In this document: positions 1 to 7,044 of the stretch, in pieces
How positions within the stretch are numbered: the stretch's first letter is position 1
How the letters are laid out: each line of letters begins with the position of its first letter
DNA from: a crenarchaeote SCGC AAA261-N23
GTDB lineage: Archaea > Thermoproteota > Thermoprotei > Gearchaeales > Gearchaeaceae
NCBI GenBank assembly: GCA_000375685.1
Contig: AQVQ01000012.1
Span: forward strand, 1 to 26,338
Length of the DNA stretch: 26,338 nt
Reading direction: 5' to 3'
Position numbers and translations under genes: made by a program
Notes under the pieces: generated by a model
The model's database searches: none
What the model was told of the DNA's origin: nothing
What the model saw: only the letters and a program-made list of their open reading frames with translations

Positions 1-95
1 GCCGATATTTCATTTGGGATATTTATTTCCAAATACCCATCAATAATGTCGTGCAAAAAGCTTGAAATAGTTGGGTATAAATATATATAATTATT
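1..95. repeat. Terminal 95-bp inverted copy (left contig end)
   Basis: Exact reverse complement of 1995-2089. Identity stops at base 96 (c here; 1994 would need g). The match begins at the very first base of the contig. I read it as an assembler k-mer overlap marking a branch, not a biological repeat. Confidence 0.95.
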
Positions 96-746
96 CTTAA
101 GATATTCCAAATGCGAATGAGATGCTATCTTGTTTAAAAAGTATTCAAATCCTAAACTTTCATAAACTTTTTTAACATAATTTTCGGCTGAAATTTCATC
201 AGGTATAACAGTAATAAATAACTTATTAAAGAATTGATGTGAATTTAATATATTATTCTTTATAATAATCTTAATTATTTCTTGCATTAATGAATTTAAA
301 GTATAATATAATTTGCCTCTGCTTTTTAGTTCTTCAAACAATCGCTGTGATAACATTAGAGAGTCTTCAGTACCTATATTAAGTTCATTCATTAAGTAGC
401 TTGAAATAACATTGACATCTAACTTTATGTTACTCCCATCATTAAAAAACAAGAAAGAATCATTATAATTTTTTTCTAGCATAAGGTTCATTATCTGGGT
501 CAGCATGATTAGTAATATTTTACCATTTTTAGTTAAATAGAGCCTTTCATTCTTATCCTTATATATAATCCCTTGCCTGACTAATTTCCTCACATGATAA
601 AGCAATAAGCTATATTTTGAAGAAGGTATCTTCAAATAATAACATAAATCTTTCAAAGTCGAACCTTCGTTATAATATATATTCTTTAGTAAATTTAGGC
701 GGATATTATTTCCAAGTAATATAAGGTAGTCTTCGTTTTTATGCAT
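1..746 (-). CDS. wHTH / ATP-cone-like / NrdD-like protein, 5' half
   Basis: Starts at the ATG at 746 and is open to base 1. Residues about 8-90 read as an ArsR-type winged helix. They contain STLKDLCYYLKIPSSKYSLL, then LYHVRKLVRQGII and a wing KDKNERLYLTKNG. Residues about 115-175 resemble an ATP-cone (IGTEDSLMLSQRLFEELKSRG). The frame then enters an NrdD-like region that is cut at base 1. The last 95 bases of this half recur inverted at 1995-2089, and joining base 1 to base 2090 keeps the frame. The restored protein has 670 residues (746 + 1267 nt). It is therefore one gene with the reading frame that ends at 3356. I infer a DNA-binding regulator built on a ribonucleotide reductase scaffold. 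A TATA-like box lies about 24 bases upstream and there is no SD. The gene is divergent from tRNA-Pro. Domain calls are by eye; the winged helix is firm and the ATP-cone is tentative. Confidence 0.75.
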   Translation of the reverse strand, partial: MHKNEDYLILLGNNIRLNLLKNIYYNEGSTLKDLCYYLKIPSSKYSLLLYHVRKLVRQGIIYKDKNERLYLTKNGKILLIMLTQIMNLMLEKNYNDSFLFFNDGSNIKLDVNVISSYLMNELNIGTEDSLMLSQRLFEELKSRGKLYYTLNSLMQEIIKIIIKNNILNSHQFFNKLFITVIPDEISAENYVKKVYESLGFEYFLNKIASHSHLEYLKNNYIYLYPTISSFLHDIIDGYLEINIPNEIS

Positions 747-765
747 AAAATTAGTTGTTTAAGAC

Positions 766-774
766 AAATTTAAG
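766..774 (-). promoter_or_regulatory. TATA-like box for the wHTH-NrdD gene
   Basis: On the minus strand this reads cttaaattt, centred about 24 bases before the ATG at 746. That spacing suggests a leaderless transcript. It is a pattern match only. Confidence 0.4.
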
Positions 775-830
775 ACTTATTGAACCTGCTATCCAAATTT
801 AATAAGAAATAAAAATGTAATATATAAAAT

Positions 831-904
831 GGGACTGTGGGCTAGCTTGGTTAGGCTGCCAGGCTCGGGCCCTGGTGACCCAGGTTCAAATCCTGGCAGT
901 CCCA
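831..904 (+). tRNA. tRNA-Pro (CGG)
   Basis: Complete cloverleaf of 74 nt. The acceptor GGGACTG pairs with CAGTCCC. The D-arm holds TTGGTTA. The anticodon stem CCAGG/CCTGG encloses CTCGGGC, giving anticodon CGG at 866-868 with G37, as expected for proline. The T-stem CCAGG/CCTGG encloses TTCAAAT. The discriminator is A, no CCA is encoded and there is no intron. The SWIM-domain gene starts only 7 bases after the tRNA, so the two may share a transcript. Confidence 0.95.
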
Positions 905-911
905 TATCGGT

Positions 912-1289
912 ATGACAAACTTAGAAAGGAAAATCAAGATGTATTTGAAGCGTTTTTACAGAAGTGATATTGAACCAAATAAAATAATGAAAGCTAAAGA
1001 ACTAATAGCACAAAATAAAATCTTAAAGATTAAAGGTGAATCTTCTTCGAAGGAATTTTATTACATCAAGGGAAGAAAGATGAATTATTTAGTAGTAAAA
1101 AACACGTGGTGCTCTTGTTCGGGTTTTTTAAGATCGGTCCTAAATAAAAAAGAAAAACCTTGTTATCACTTAATAGCATGTTTCATAAAAAATGAAAAAT
1201 ATGATCCAAGTTTGTGCATCGATAAACCGTATGAATTATTCGATATTATGTTCAAAAATAATAAATATGACAAGCCTGTTAAGATATAG
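912..1289 (+). CDS. SWIM zinc-finger protein
   Basis: 125 residues. The SWIM signature CxCx(14)CxH is visible as C67, C69, C84 and H86 (WCSC ... CYHL). The N-terminus is basic and helical. SWIM domains bind zinc and mediate nucleic-acid or protein contacts; in archaea and eukaryotes short SWIM proteins are found with recombination and mobile-element factors. Nothing beyond the finger identifies the partner here. The start is the first ATG after tRNA-Pro, with a second in-frame Met at residue 10. It is followed, 15 bases on, by a micro membrane ORF and then Elf1, so it probably leads a small information-processing operon. Family call firm, function unknown. Confidence 0.75.
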   Translation: MTNLERKIKMYLKRFYRSDIEPNKIMKAKELIAQNKILKIKGESSSKEFYYIKGRKMNYLVVKNTWCSCSGFLRSVLNKKEKPCYHLIACFIKNEKYDPSLCIDKPYELFDIMFKNNKYDKPVKI

Positions 1290-1296
1290 AGGTGAG
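1289..1296 (+). promoter_or_regulatory. Strong Shine-Dalgarno site
   Basis: gaggtgag lies 8 bases before the ATG at 1305 and overlaps the stop of the SWIM gene. In a region where most leading genes lack an SD, it supports translation of the short ORF that follows. Confidence 0.65.
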
Positions 1297-1304
1297 AACG
1301 ATTA

Positions 1305-1403
1305 ATGGATATAGTGTCATTGCTAAATAATTTATATTATATAATTTCAGTCATATCACTTTTAGGTATAATAGCATACATATTGATAAAGAGGAGTGAA
1401 TAA
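1305..1403 (+). CDS. Micro membrane protein (32 aa)
   Basis: A 32-codon ORF with one predicted membrane helix (residues about 10-28, rich in I, L, V and Y) and a basic C-terminal end (KRSE). Support comes from the good SD at 1289-1296 and from its TAA overlapping the Elf1 ATG by one base, an arrangement that suggests translational coupling. I recognise no family. It could be a genuine small protein or a leader that feeds ribosomes to Elf1. Confidence is moderate because the ORF is so short. Confidence 0.5.
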   Translation: MDIVSLLNNLYYIISVISLLGIIAYILIKRSE

Positions 1404-1645
1404 TGGGTCGTAGAAAAAGGAAAAAGATTGTTAAGAAAGTGATAAGGAAAATACCTAAAGTATTCATATGCCCTAGATGTGGTAAGCAAGCTGTATTTGT
1501 TAACATAGATGAAGAGGAGAATCAGGCAACTGTGAGATGCGGCTCATGCTCATTGAACGCCACTGTTGAATTACGATTAAGTAATGAGCCTGTAGATGCT
1601 TACAATCTATTCGTAGACAAATATTATAGCGGACTCATAAAATGA
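1403..1645 (+). CDS. Elf1-like transcription elongation factor
   Basis: 80 residues. The basic N-terminus (MGRRKRKK) is followed by a four-cysteine zinc ribbon, C23-x2-C26 and C46-x2-C49, and by the family-typical C-terminal DAYNLFVDKYY. This is the archaeal counterpart of eukaryotic Elf1, which travels with RNA polymerase during elongation. Length matches the family. GAGG about 8 bases upstream serves as SD. The start overlaps the stop of the micro ORF, and the stop overlaps the GGGP synthase start (ATGA at 1642-1645), so all belong to one operon. Confidence 0.88.
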   Translation: MGRRKRKKIVKKVIRKIPKVFICPRCGKQAVFVNIDEEENQATVRCGSCSLNATVELRLSNEPVDAYNLFVDKYYSGLIK

Positions 1646-2067
1646 AAATAGGCAAGATTGAAAAAATTTTACATGAAAAAATTGCAAGCAAAGAACCTAT
1701 ATATTTACCATTAGTAGACCCTCAAAAGTTTGAAGAAAAAAGACTACATGTAATAAAAAATTTTGTGGAAAAACTAAATTCGCCTGTTCTGTTAGTAGGT
1801 GGTTCAACAGGCATATCTGAAAATATAATGAATTATACTATAAGACAGATAAAGAACCATATAAATATTCCAGTCATAATATTTCCAAGCGGTATTTATT
1901 CAATATCTAAAGAAGCTGATGCGTTATTTTTTATAAGCCTACTTAATTCGGAAAATCCATACTATATAATCGAGGCGCAAGTATTAGCTTCCCCAATAAT
2001 TATATATATTTATACCCAACTATTTCAAGCTTTTTGCACGACATTATTGATGGGTATTTGGAAATAA
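1642..2067 (+). CDS. GGGP synthase, 5' half, cut by a chimeric join
   Basis: Residues 1-117 are geranylgeranylglyceryl phosphate synthase, the enzyme that makes the first ether bond of archaeal lipids from sn-glycerol-1-phosphate and GGPP. Visible family motifs are LVDPQKFEE, VGGSTGIS, VIIFPSG, SKEADALFFISLLNS and NPYYIIEAQ. The family is usually about 250 residues. From 1995 on, the DNA is the inverse of bases 1-95 and belongs to the NrdD-like gene in another frame, so the last roughly 24 residues (IYIYTQLFQAF...) are not GGGP synthase. I conclude that the true 3' half lies elsewhere in the genome and that the stop at 2067 is an artefact. The start overlaps the Elf1 stop. Confidence 0.85.
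   Translation: MKIGKIEKILHEKIASKEPIYLPLVDPQKFEEKRLHVIKNFVEKLNSPVLLVGGSTGISENIMNYTIRQIKNHINIPVIIFPSGIYSISKEADALFFISLLNSENPYYIIEAQVLASPIIIYIYTQLFQAFCTTLLMGIWK
1994..1995. other. Probable chimeric join, left
   Basis: GGGP synthase sequence stops at 1994 and NrdD-like sequence begins at 1995, in the opposite sense to its own 5' half at 1-746. Two intact-gene criteria support an artificial inverted join: GGGP synthase is cut at mid-length, and the NrdD-like halves rejoin in frame if the segment is flipped. Confidence 0.85.
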
Positions 2068-2089
2068 ATATCCCAAATGAAATATCGGC
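1995..2089. repeat. Internal 95-bp copy of the left contig end
   Basis: Exact inverse of bases 1-95. It is preceded by GGGP synthase sequence and followed by the NrdD-like 3' half. See the join at 1994/1995. Confidence 0.95.
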
Positions 2090-3356
2090 TTTTTCAAGAA
2101 AGCTGAATATGATGGAGAAAATTATAGAAAAGGCATTAGGCGGGATTAACTTATTACTGTCATATAAGAGAATGGACTATGAAAAAGACGAGTTCATGAA
2201 TAAATTAATTGTATTTTGGTTAAATAAAGTCTTTTACGACGCTTTTTTATATAAGAAGTTATCTATAACATTCGCTGTAAATGAAATGTATGAATTCATG
2301 AGCGATTTTGAACCATATTATTTATCTGAGTTTGGGTCTCTAGGTAACAAGACCAGTTTGCTTTCTGAATTAATTTTGAAAATTTCAGCTCGTTCCTCTT
2401 TAAAAAAAGATTGCTTTGATTTTATTCTACCCTTTATGAAAGTCTTGCCATCATTCGTAATACACAATTCGTTTGATACAAATCTAACAGCATTTCATTG
2501 CGTATTAGAACCTGAAATGGACGCAGCTTATGTTAATTCCTTAATTTCCTTAAATTTGCCTAAAATTTTTATAGATGTTAGGTATAAAGAAAAGCTATTT
2601 TACGATAAGTTACAAATGATCATTAAAGATATATTCAAACTTTTTGATAGAAAATACGATATTTGTAAAAAGTCATTAAACTCAAATAATCTTGCAAGCA
2701 ACTTAACTTTCAATTTTATGATAAACTTGGTAGGCGCTTTTGAGTACGTTTATTTACTGACGGGTAAAACGATTATAGATGATGAATCCATTTTCAAAGA
2801 ATATAAAAGAGTGTTTGGCATCATTGGGAAAACAATAAACGATTTGCAAAGTGATACGGGTTATTCAGTAAAATTGTGTAGCGTAAATGACGGAATATCT
2901 TCTTTTAAGTTTTTAGATAAAAGTTTATTAAAATCGCTTATTTCCTTACCGTCTAATTTTAAAGCCTATATGACTCTTAATGGGTTGTCATATGGTATTT
3001 TACCACCCTGTGTTAAATTTGTTTCGCTTGATGAACGTATAGAGAAAGAATCAACTATAGCTACATATTTAACGGGCGGATATGATTTCGTAATTTGGTT
3101 AAATAATATGCCAACAACTGATGGACTTGTTAAGCTATATATGATTTTGTTAGAAAGAAAAATAAGAACTATTGAGTTGAATTTTATTGTTTCTGTCTGC
3201 AACAAATGTGCTAATAGACATACTGGCCTTGTTCGAAGTTGTAACAAATGCGGTTCTAATTCCATATATTATATTGCAAAGTTTAGAAACAAAATTTACA
3301 AATTGTTACAAAATGAAATTAGGAATATTTCAATTAATGCTTTTTACGCATTATAA
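1995..3356 (+). CDS. NrdD-like domain, 3' part of the wHTH-NrdD-like gene
   Basis: Continues the protein that starts at 746 on the other strand; an apparent TTG start at 2034 is only an internal codon. Homology to class III (anaerobic) ribonucleotide reductase is visible in MINLVGAFEYVYLLTGK, in LDERIEKESTIATYLTGG, which matches the ERIKIE...LSGG segment of NrdD, and in the C-terminal zinc ribbon CNKC...CNKC. Two catalytic features are missing. The glycyl-radical segment (R-V-x-G-Y) that should follow the ribbon reads IAKFRN, and no CCRL-type thiyl cysteine is apparent, only an isolated ICKKS. The enzyme is therefore probably inactive as a reductase. It converges on the MoaD-like gene with an 8-base gap. 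Confidence 0.75.
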   Translation, partial: NNYIYLYPTISSFLHDIIDGYLEINIPNEISAFSRKLNMMEKIIEKALGGINLLLSYKRMDYEKDEFMNKLIVFWLNKVFYDAFLYKKLSITFAVNEMYEFMSDFEPYYLSEFGSLGNKTSLLSELILKISARSSLKKDCFDFILPFMKVLPSFVIHNSFDTNLTAFHCVLEPEMDAAYVNSLISLNLPKIFIDVRYKEKLFYDKLQMIIKDIFKLFDRKYDICKKSLNSNNLASNLTFNFMINLVGAFEYVYLLTGKTIIDDESIFKEYKRVFGIIGKTINDLQSDTGYSVKLCSVNDGISSFKFLDKSLLKSLISLPSNFKAYMTLNGLSYGILPPCVKFVSLDERIEKESTIATYLTGGYDFVIWLNNMPTTDGLVKLYMILLERKIRTIELNFIVSVCNKCANRHTGLVRSCNKCGSNSIYYIAKFRNKIYKLLQNEIRNISINAFYAL

Positions 3357-3364
3357 TTTTTGAA

Positions 3365-3670
3365 TTATCCTCCATGCACGAAGGAGAAAATAACTAGCTT
3401 ATCGCCATTCTTAACAAGTAAATTTTTATTGCTTCTAGCAACTATTATTTTTCCTTCATATTCAAGTAATATATCCGAAGATATTTCTCCATTCTCGTTA
3501 AAAATCCGTTTTTCAAACTCTTCTCCAAGAATTGCACATGCTTTTTTTAATAAGTTTTCAAGATATATTGGGCTACTTACACTTATTTCTAATTCGCCAG
3601 TTTTAGCTAAACCTTTAAGAACACCCTTCAATGATATTTTTATTTGATTATTCGAAGATGAAGCAGACAT
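3365..3670 (-). CDS. MoaD/ThiS/SAMP-like ubiquitin-fold carrier
   Basis: 101 residues ending in FSFVHGG. The terminal Gly-Gly and the preceding LVKNGDKLVIF hairpin are the hallmarks of beta-grasp sulfur carriers and small archaeal modifiers, which are adenylated and thiocarboxylated by an E1-like enzyme. The N-terminal KISLKGVLKGLAKTGELEIS and the central DILLEYEGKIIVARSNKNLL fit the fold. Length is typical. Its ATG lies inside the 3' end of the SerK-like gene (23-base overlap), so both are translated from one mRNA. This suggests sulfur delivery to phosphoserine-dependent cysteine synthesis. Molybdopterin synthesis, tRNA thiolation or protein modification are alternatives. No E1 enzyme is in the window. 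Confidence 0.8.
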   Translation of the reverse strand: MSASSSNNQIKISLKGVLKGLAKTGELEISVSSPIYLENLLKKACAILGEEFEKRIFNENGEISSDILLEYEGKIIVARSNKNLLVKNGDKLVIFSFVHGG

Positions 3671-4487
3671 CTGTATTCATCTTCTCTTCCATATTACATG
3701 GCGATTCTCTTTTTATTAATTTCTTATTTAGTAGATATTCGTAAAATTTTTTATTAATTTCATTGAAATTATCGTGTAAGCAATAATTTAATGGATAATT
3801 AACATTGTAAACTTTTGCCGGGAAAAAATGTCGTGTAGTTTTAGGAGGAAAAAGTCTGGCCTCCAAAGCTGCTTCAATCACTTCTTTTTTAGTTACTTTT
3901 CGAGGTAATATATAAAGATAATCAGATCGTGTTTGATTTGCCACTTCTCTCAGAAAATCCTCTTCTGTTATATATTCAAATTTTGGAAACCTACTCTTAA
4001 TTTCGCTTATTAATTTATCCAATATTCCTTTATGTTCATTCATTTGTAGTATGAACAGATTGTTGTAAAATAGAGCGGGCTCGCTCAGTTGTACAAGATC
4101 TTTAAGAAGTTTTTCCCCTTTAGATGTTAAGACTTTATCTGAATATTTAGCTAGAATTTTATCAACGCACATTTTATTATCAGTGTGTATTTTTGTAATC
4201 CATTTAAGAATAATAATCCTTTCATCACTGTAGTCCATTAACGAGACAGGAATGGTCTTGCATCCGATTCTTTTTAAGGCCTCAAATCTATGAGCGCCAT
4301 CAAGAATTACATTAGTATGCTTATCTACAATAATAGGGTGTCTGATCAATTGCAAAGTAATTAACGCATGCATAATACCTGTTAAATGGCGTATATCAAC
4401 TTCCTCATGCGGTCTTAAATCCTCTACACGTTTTAGTGTAATCCCTATTTCGATTGATTTATACTTAATAATATAGCATTTTTCCAT
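3648..4487 (-). CDS. SerK-like (ParB/Srx fold) free serine kinase
   Basis: 279 residues. The N-terminal ParB/sulfiredoxin-fold domain shows LRPHEEV (residues 24-30), PIIVD, VILDGAHR (60-67) and PVSLMDY (80-86), the pattern of archaeal SerK, which phosphorylates free L-serine to O-phosphoserine for cysteine synthesis. E28 or E29 is positioned like the catalytic glutamate of the Thermococcus enzyme. The C-terminal part (about 150-279) contains FPPKTTRHFFPAK, typical of the longer family members. It lies 28 bases after eS17 and overlaps the carrier gene downstream. Related ParB-fold proteins include DNA-binding ones, but the absence of a helix-turn-helix domain and the DGAHR motif favour SerK. 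Confidence 0.75.
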   Translation of the reverse strand: MEKCYIIKYKSIEIGITLKRVEDLRPHEEVDIRHLTGIMHALITLQLIRHPIIVDKHTNVILDGAHRFEALKRIGCKTIPVSLMDYSDERIIILKWITKIHTDNKMCVDKILAKYSDKVLTSKGEKLLKDLVQLSEPALFYNNLFILQMNEHKGILDKLISEIKSRFPKFEYITEEDFLREVANQTRSDYLYILPRKVTKKEVIEAALEARLFPPKTTRHFFPAKVYNVNYPLNYCLHDNFNEINKKFYEYLLNKKLIKRESPCNMEEKMNTDVCFIFE

Positions 4488-4515
4488 ATTGTAAAAGCTT
4501 TAATAAAGAAGGGCT

Positions 4516-4734
4516 CTATTCAGCTGCACTTATTTTTTCATTATCAGTTTCATATTTGGCCAATCTAGCGATATATCCTGCTAATTTATTCCTTTCTTTT
4601 TTGGTGAGCCTGTTGCCAAAATGCTTTTTTAATGCCTCTTTAACATTATCGAACTTGCCACTAAACAAATCTTTTCTCTTCTCATACAATAGCATGCCAA
4701 TCCTCTTTATTTGTTTACTAACAATCCTTCCCAT
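4516..4734 (-). CDS. 30S ribosomal protein eS17
   Basis: 72 residues matching eS17 (S17e): MGRIVSKQIKR at the start, then LLYEKRKDLFSGKFDNVKEA and a C-terminal NRLTKKERNKLAGYIARLAK. Length is normal for archaea. It binds the head of the small subunit. It leads an operon with SerK and the carrier protein and is divergent from the thermosome gene, sharing an 88-base intergenic promoter region. Confidence 0.93.
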   Translation of the reverse strand: MGRIVSKQIKRIGMLLYEKRKDLFSGKFDNVKEALKKHFGNRLTKKERNKLAGYIARLAKYETDNEKISAAE

Positions 4735-4822
4735 AATTTGACAAATATAATATTATATTAATAAAAATTGAAAATGAAAAAGTTAAATATCACATCCTAT
4801 AAATAGTAAAATTAGCTTAAAC
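4735..4822. promoter_or_regulatory. Divergent promoter region, eS17 / thermosome
   Basis: AT-rich 88-base gap. For the thermosome, ctataaatag at 4797-4806 is the best TATA candidate, with gttaaatat at about 4782-4790 as an alternative that gives a short leader. On the minus strand the run around 4745-4762 (tataatattatatt) could serve eS17. Confidence 0.4.
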
Positions 4823-6478
4823 ATGGCACTCGCATCTCCTTCTGCGGTGGTACCCGTTCTCATACTAAAAGAAGGTTCACAGAGAACTACAGGGTTCGAA
4901 GCTTTAAGAGCAAACGTAGCTGCAGCACGAGCTATTGCGGAAACTGTAAAGACATCATTAGGTCCTAGGGGAATGGATAAAATGTTGGTGGATAGCATAG
5001 GTGATATAACAATAACAAATGATGGAGCCACAATTTTAAACGAAATAGAAGTTCAACATCCTGCAGCAAAATTATTAGTTCAAATTTCTAAAACTTTAGA
5101 TGACGAAGTAGGTGACGGGACTACAAGCGCCGTTGTTATAGCTGGAGAATTACTGAGGGAGGGAGAAGCTTTAATAGAAAAGAACGTTCATCCAACTTTA
5201 ATTGTAGCAGGTTATAAAAAAGCATTAGCAAAAGCAAAAGAATTATTAGAGAGATATGTGATACAAGTGGATCCTTACGATGATTCAATACTTAAAAAGG
5301 TATGTCTAACAGCCATTCATGGTAAAGCTGTAGGGGCAGTAAGGGATTACTTAGCTGAAATATGCGTAAAAGCAGTTAAACAGATAACTGAGGAGAGGGA
5401 TGGAAGAAGAATAGCTGACTTAGACAGAATACAAATTGTAAAGAAGCAAGGAGGCAGTCTTTATGATACTAAACTCATTAATGGGATAATTATAGATAAA
5501 GAGGTTGTTCATCCAGGTATGACTAAACGTATAGAAAATGCTAAAATCGTTCTTCTTGATTCACCATTAGAAATAGAAAAGCCTGAAATAGATGCAGAAA
5601 TTAGAATAACTGATCCTTCTCAACTTAAAGCTTTCTTAGGAGAAGAAGAGAAAATATTAAAGAATATGATTGACAAGATCAAATCTCTTAATGCAAATGT
5701 TGTTTTCTGTCAAAAAGGCATTGACGATATAGCTCAGCACTATTTAGCAAAAAGCGGCATTTTAGCTGTAAGAAGAGTAAAGAAATCTGACATGGAGAAA
5801 TTAGCGTTAGCTACAGGAGCTAAAATAGTCAGTAATATAGAAGACTTATCTTTATCCGACATAGGCGAAGCTAAGCTTGTAGAAGAAAGAAAAGTCGGAG
5901 AAGACAAAATGGTTTTTGTTGAAGGTTGTAAAAATCCCAAGGCCGTTAGCATTTTAATAAGGGGAGGATTGGAAAGATTAGTTGATGAGGCAGAACGTTC
6001 AATAATAGACGGTTTAAGTGTGGTATCTGATGTGATAGAAGAACCTAAAATATGTGTAGGGGGAGGGGCAATTGAAATAGAAATTGCTAGAGAATTAAGG
6101 GAGTTTGCAAAGACAATAGGAGGTAGAGAGCAACTTGCCATAGAGAGCTTTGCAAATGCACTAGAAGGCATCCCGAGAGTATTAGCTGAGAATGCAGGAG
6201 TCGACCCTATAGATATCTTAGCTGAGTTAAGGGCGATTCATACAAAAACGGATGGAAAATTCTTTGGCATAAACGGATTAACAGGTAAACCAGCTAACTT
6301 ATACGAGTTAGGTGTTATAGAACCGTATAGTGTAAAGTTGCAAGTATTAACAGCAGCAACAGAAGCTGCATCAACTATACTAAGAATAGATGAAATAGTA
6401 GCAGCTTCAAAAATATCAAAGGAACCTTCTCCAAAGGCGCCAAAGGAGGAAGAAGAAAAGGAAAAGAGTAGCGATTGA
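4823..6478 (+). CDS. Thermosome subunit (group II chaperonin)
   Basis: 551 residues, normal length. ATP-driven folding chamber subunit of the cytoplasm. Visible hallmarks are TSLGPRGMDKML (residues 44-55), ITNDGATIL (64-72), the ATPase motif GDGTTSAVV (97-105), KKQGGSLYDTKLI and the C-terminal equatorial part with GGGAIEIEIARELREFA and ALEGIPRVLAENAG. The tail is acidic and charged (KEEEEKEKSSD) and lacks a Gly-Met repeat. The AUG follows a TATA-like box with no SD. Its TGA overlaps the TTG start of the next gene, suggesting coupling. Only one thermosome subunit is seen here; others are likely elsewhere. Confidence 0.96.
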   Translation: MALASPSAVVPVLILKEGSQRTTGFEALRANVAAARAIAETVKTSLGPRGMDKMLVDSIGDITITNDGATILNEIEVQHPAAKLLVQISKTLDDEVGDGTTSAVVIAGELLREGEALIEKNVHPTLIVAGYKKALAKAKELLERYVIQVDPYDDSILKKVCLTAIHGKAVGAVRDYLAEICVKAVKQITEERDGRRIADLDRIQIVKKQGGSLYDTKLINGIIIDKEVVHPGMTKRIENAKIVLLDSPLEIEKPEIDAEIRITDPSQLKAFLGEEEKILKNMIDKIKSLNANVVFCQKGIDDIAQHYLAKSGILAVRRVKKSDMEKLALATGAKIVSNIEDLSLSDIGEAKLVEERKVGEDKMVFVEGCKNPKAVSILIRGGLERLVDEAERSIIDGLSVVSDVIEEPKICVGGGAIEIEIARELREFAKTIGGREQLAIESFANALEGIPRVLAENAGVDPIDILAELRAIHTKTDGKFFGINGLTGKPANLYELGVIEPYSVKLQVLTAATEAASTILRIDEIVAASKISKEPSPKAPKEEEEKEKSSD

Positions 6479-7044
6479 ACATAGCAATACTAGGTACGCC
6501 TGGTGTAGGCAAATCACATATTTCTTTAAATTTATCTTTAACTTTTAATTTAAATTATTTTAATATAAACACATTATTATATTATTTTAATTTATACAAA
6601 GGCTACGATAATTATCGCAAATCTAAAATAGTAAATATTTCAGCTGTTAAAAAGGTTTTACCAACCCTTTTTACCTCGATCAATAATTCAATACTTGACT
6701 CTCACATAGATGAATTATCTTTGGTTAATTTCAACACAATTTTTGTTGTAAGACGTAATCCTTTCAGCTTAGTCTGCTCGTTAAGTAAAAAATACAAAGA
6801 GCGTCATAAAATTAAAGAGAATGTTGAAGCTGAGGTGATAGGTCTTATAAGTTCCAGTTTAAGAGAAAAATATAAAGATAAGATCAAGATTTATGATATA
6901 TTTTCTGCCAGATCGATCAAAGAATTTCTAATAAATCCCAGATCATTTGCTAAAAAATTTAAAGGTGAAGTTGATTGGATAAATTATATGAGTAAAAAAA
7001 ATCTTTTAGAAAAATACAATAAAATTATAAATAGCCTATCCTAA
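6475..7044 (+). CDS. AK6/Fap7-type adenylate kinase
   Basis: 189 residues from a TTG start that overlaps the thermosome stop. The P-loop GTPGVGKS is at residues 7-14. VVRRNPFSLVCSL and KYKERHKIKENVEAEVIGLI match the AK6 family pattern (RxxP...KIxENVxAE). AK6/Fap7 proteins are small broad-specificity NMP kinases and ATPases that in eukaryotes and archaea act in 40S/30S subunit maturation. The protein is rich in Asn, Ile and Lys. It converges on and overlaps the last pilus-operon gene by 9 bases. Family call good; whether it acts mainly in ribosome assembly is inference. Confidence 0.8.
   Translation: MNIAILGTPGVGKSHISLNLSLTFNLNYFNINTLLYYFNLYKGYDNYRKSKIVNISAVKKVLPTLFTSINNSILDSHIDELSLVNFNTIFVVRRNPFSLVCSLSKKYKERHKIKENVEAEVIGLISSSLREKYKDKIKIYDIFSARSIKEFLINPRSFAKKFKGEVDWINYMSKKNLLEKYNKIINSLS

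Noticed and set aside
1..2089. Inverted repeats of an insertion sequence or integron-like element bounding 1-2089
   Set aside because: The enclosed genes are ordinary core genes, there is no transposase, and the repeat lies inside a coding sequence that is restored when the segment is flipped.
1995..3356. A functional anaerobic ribonucleotide reductase
   Set aside because: The C-terminal glycyl-radical motif is missing and no CCRL-type cysteine is seen, while a DNA-binding domain is attached.
3360..3647. A plus-strand coding frame opposite the MoaD-like gene
   Set aside because: It is the antisense shadow of a recognisable ubiquitin-fold protein.
5740..6171. A minus-strand open frame within the thermosome gene
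   Set aside because: Antisense of a conserved chaperonin; no start signal or recognisable product.
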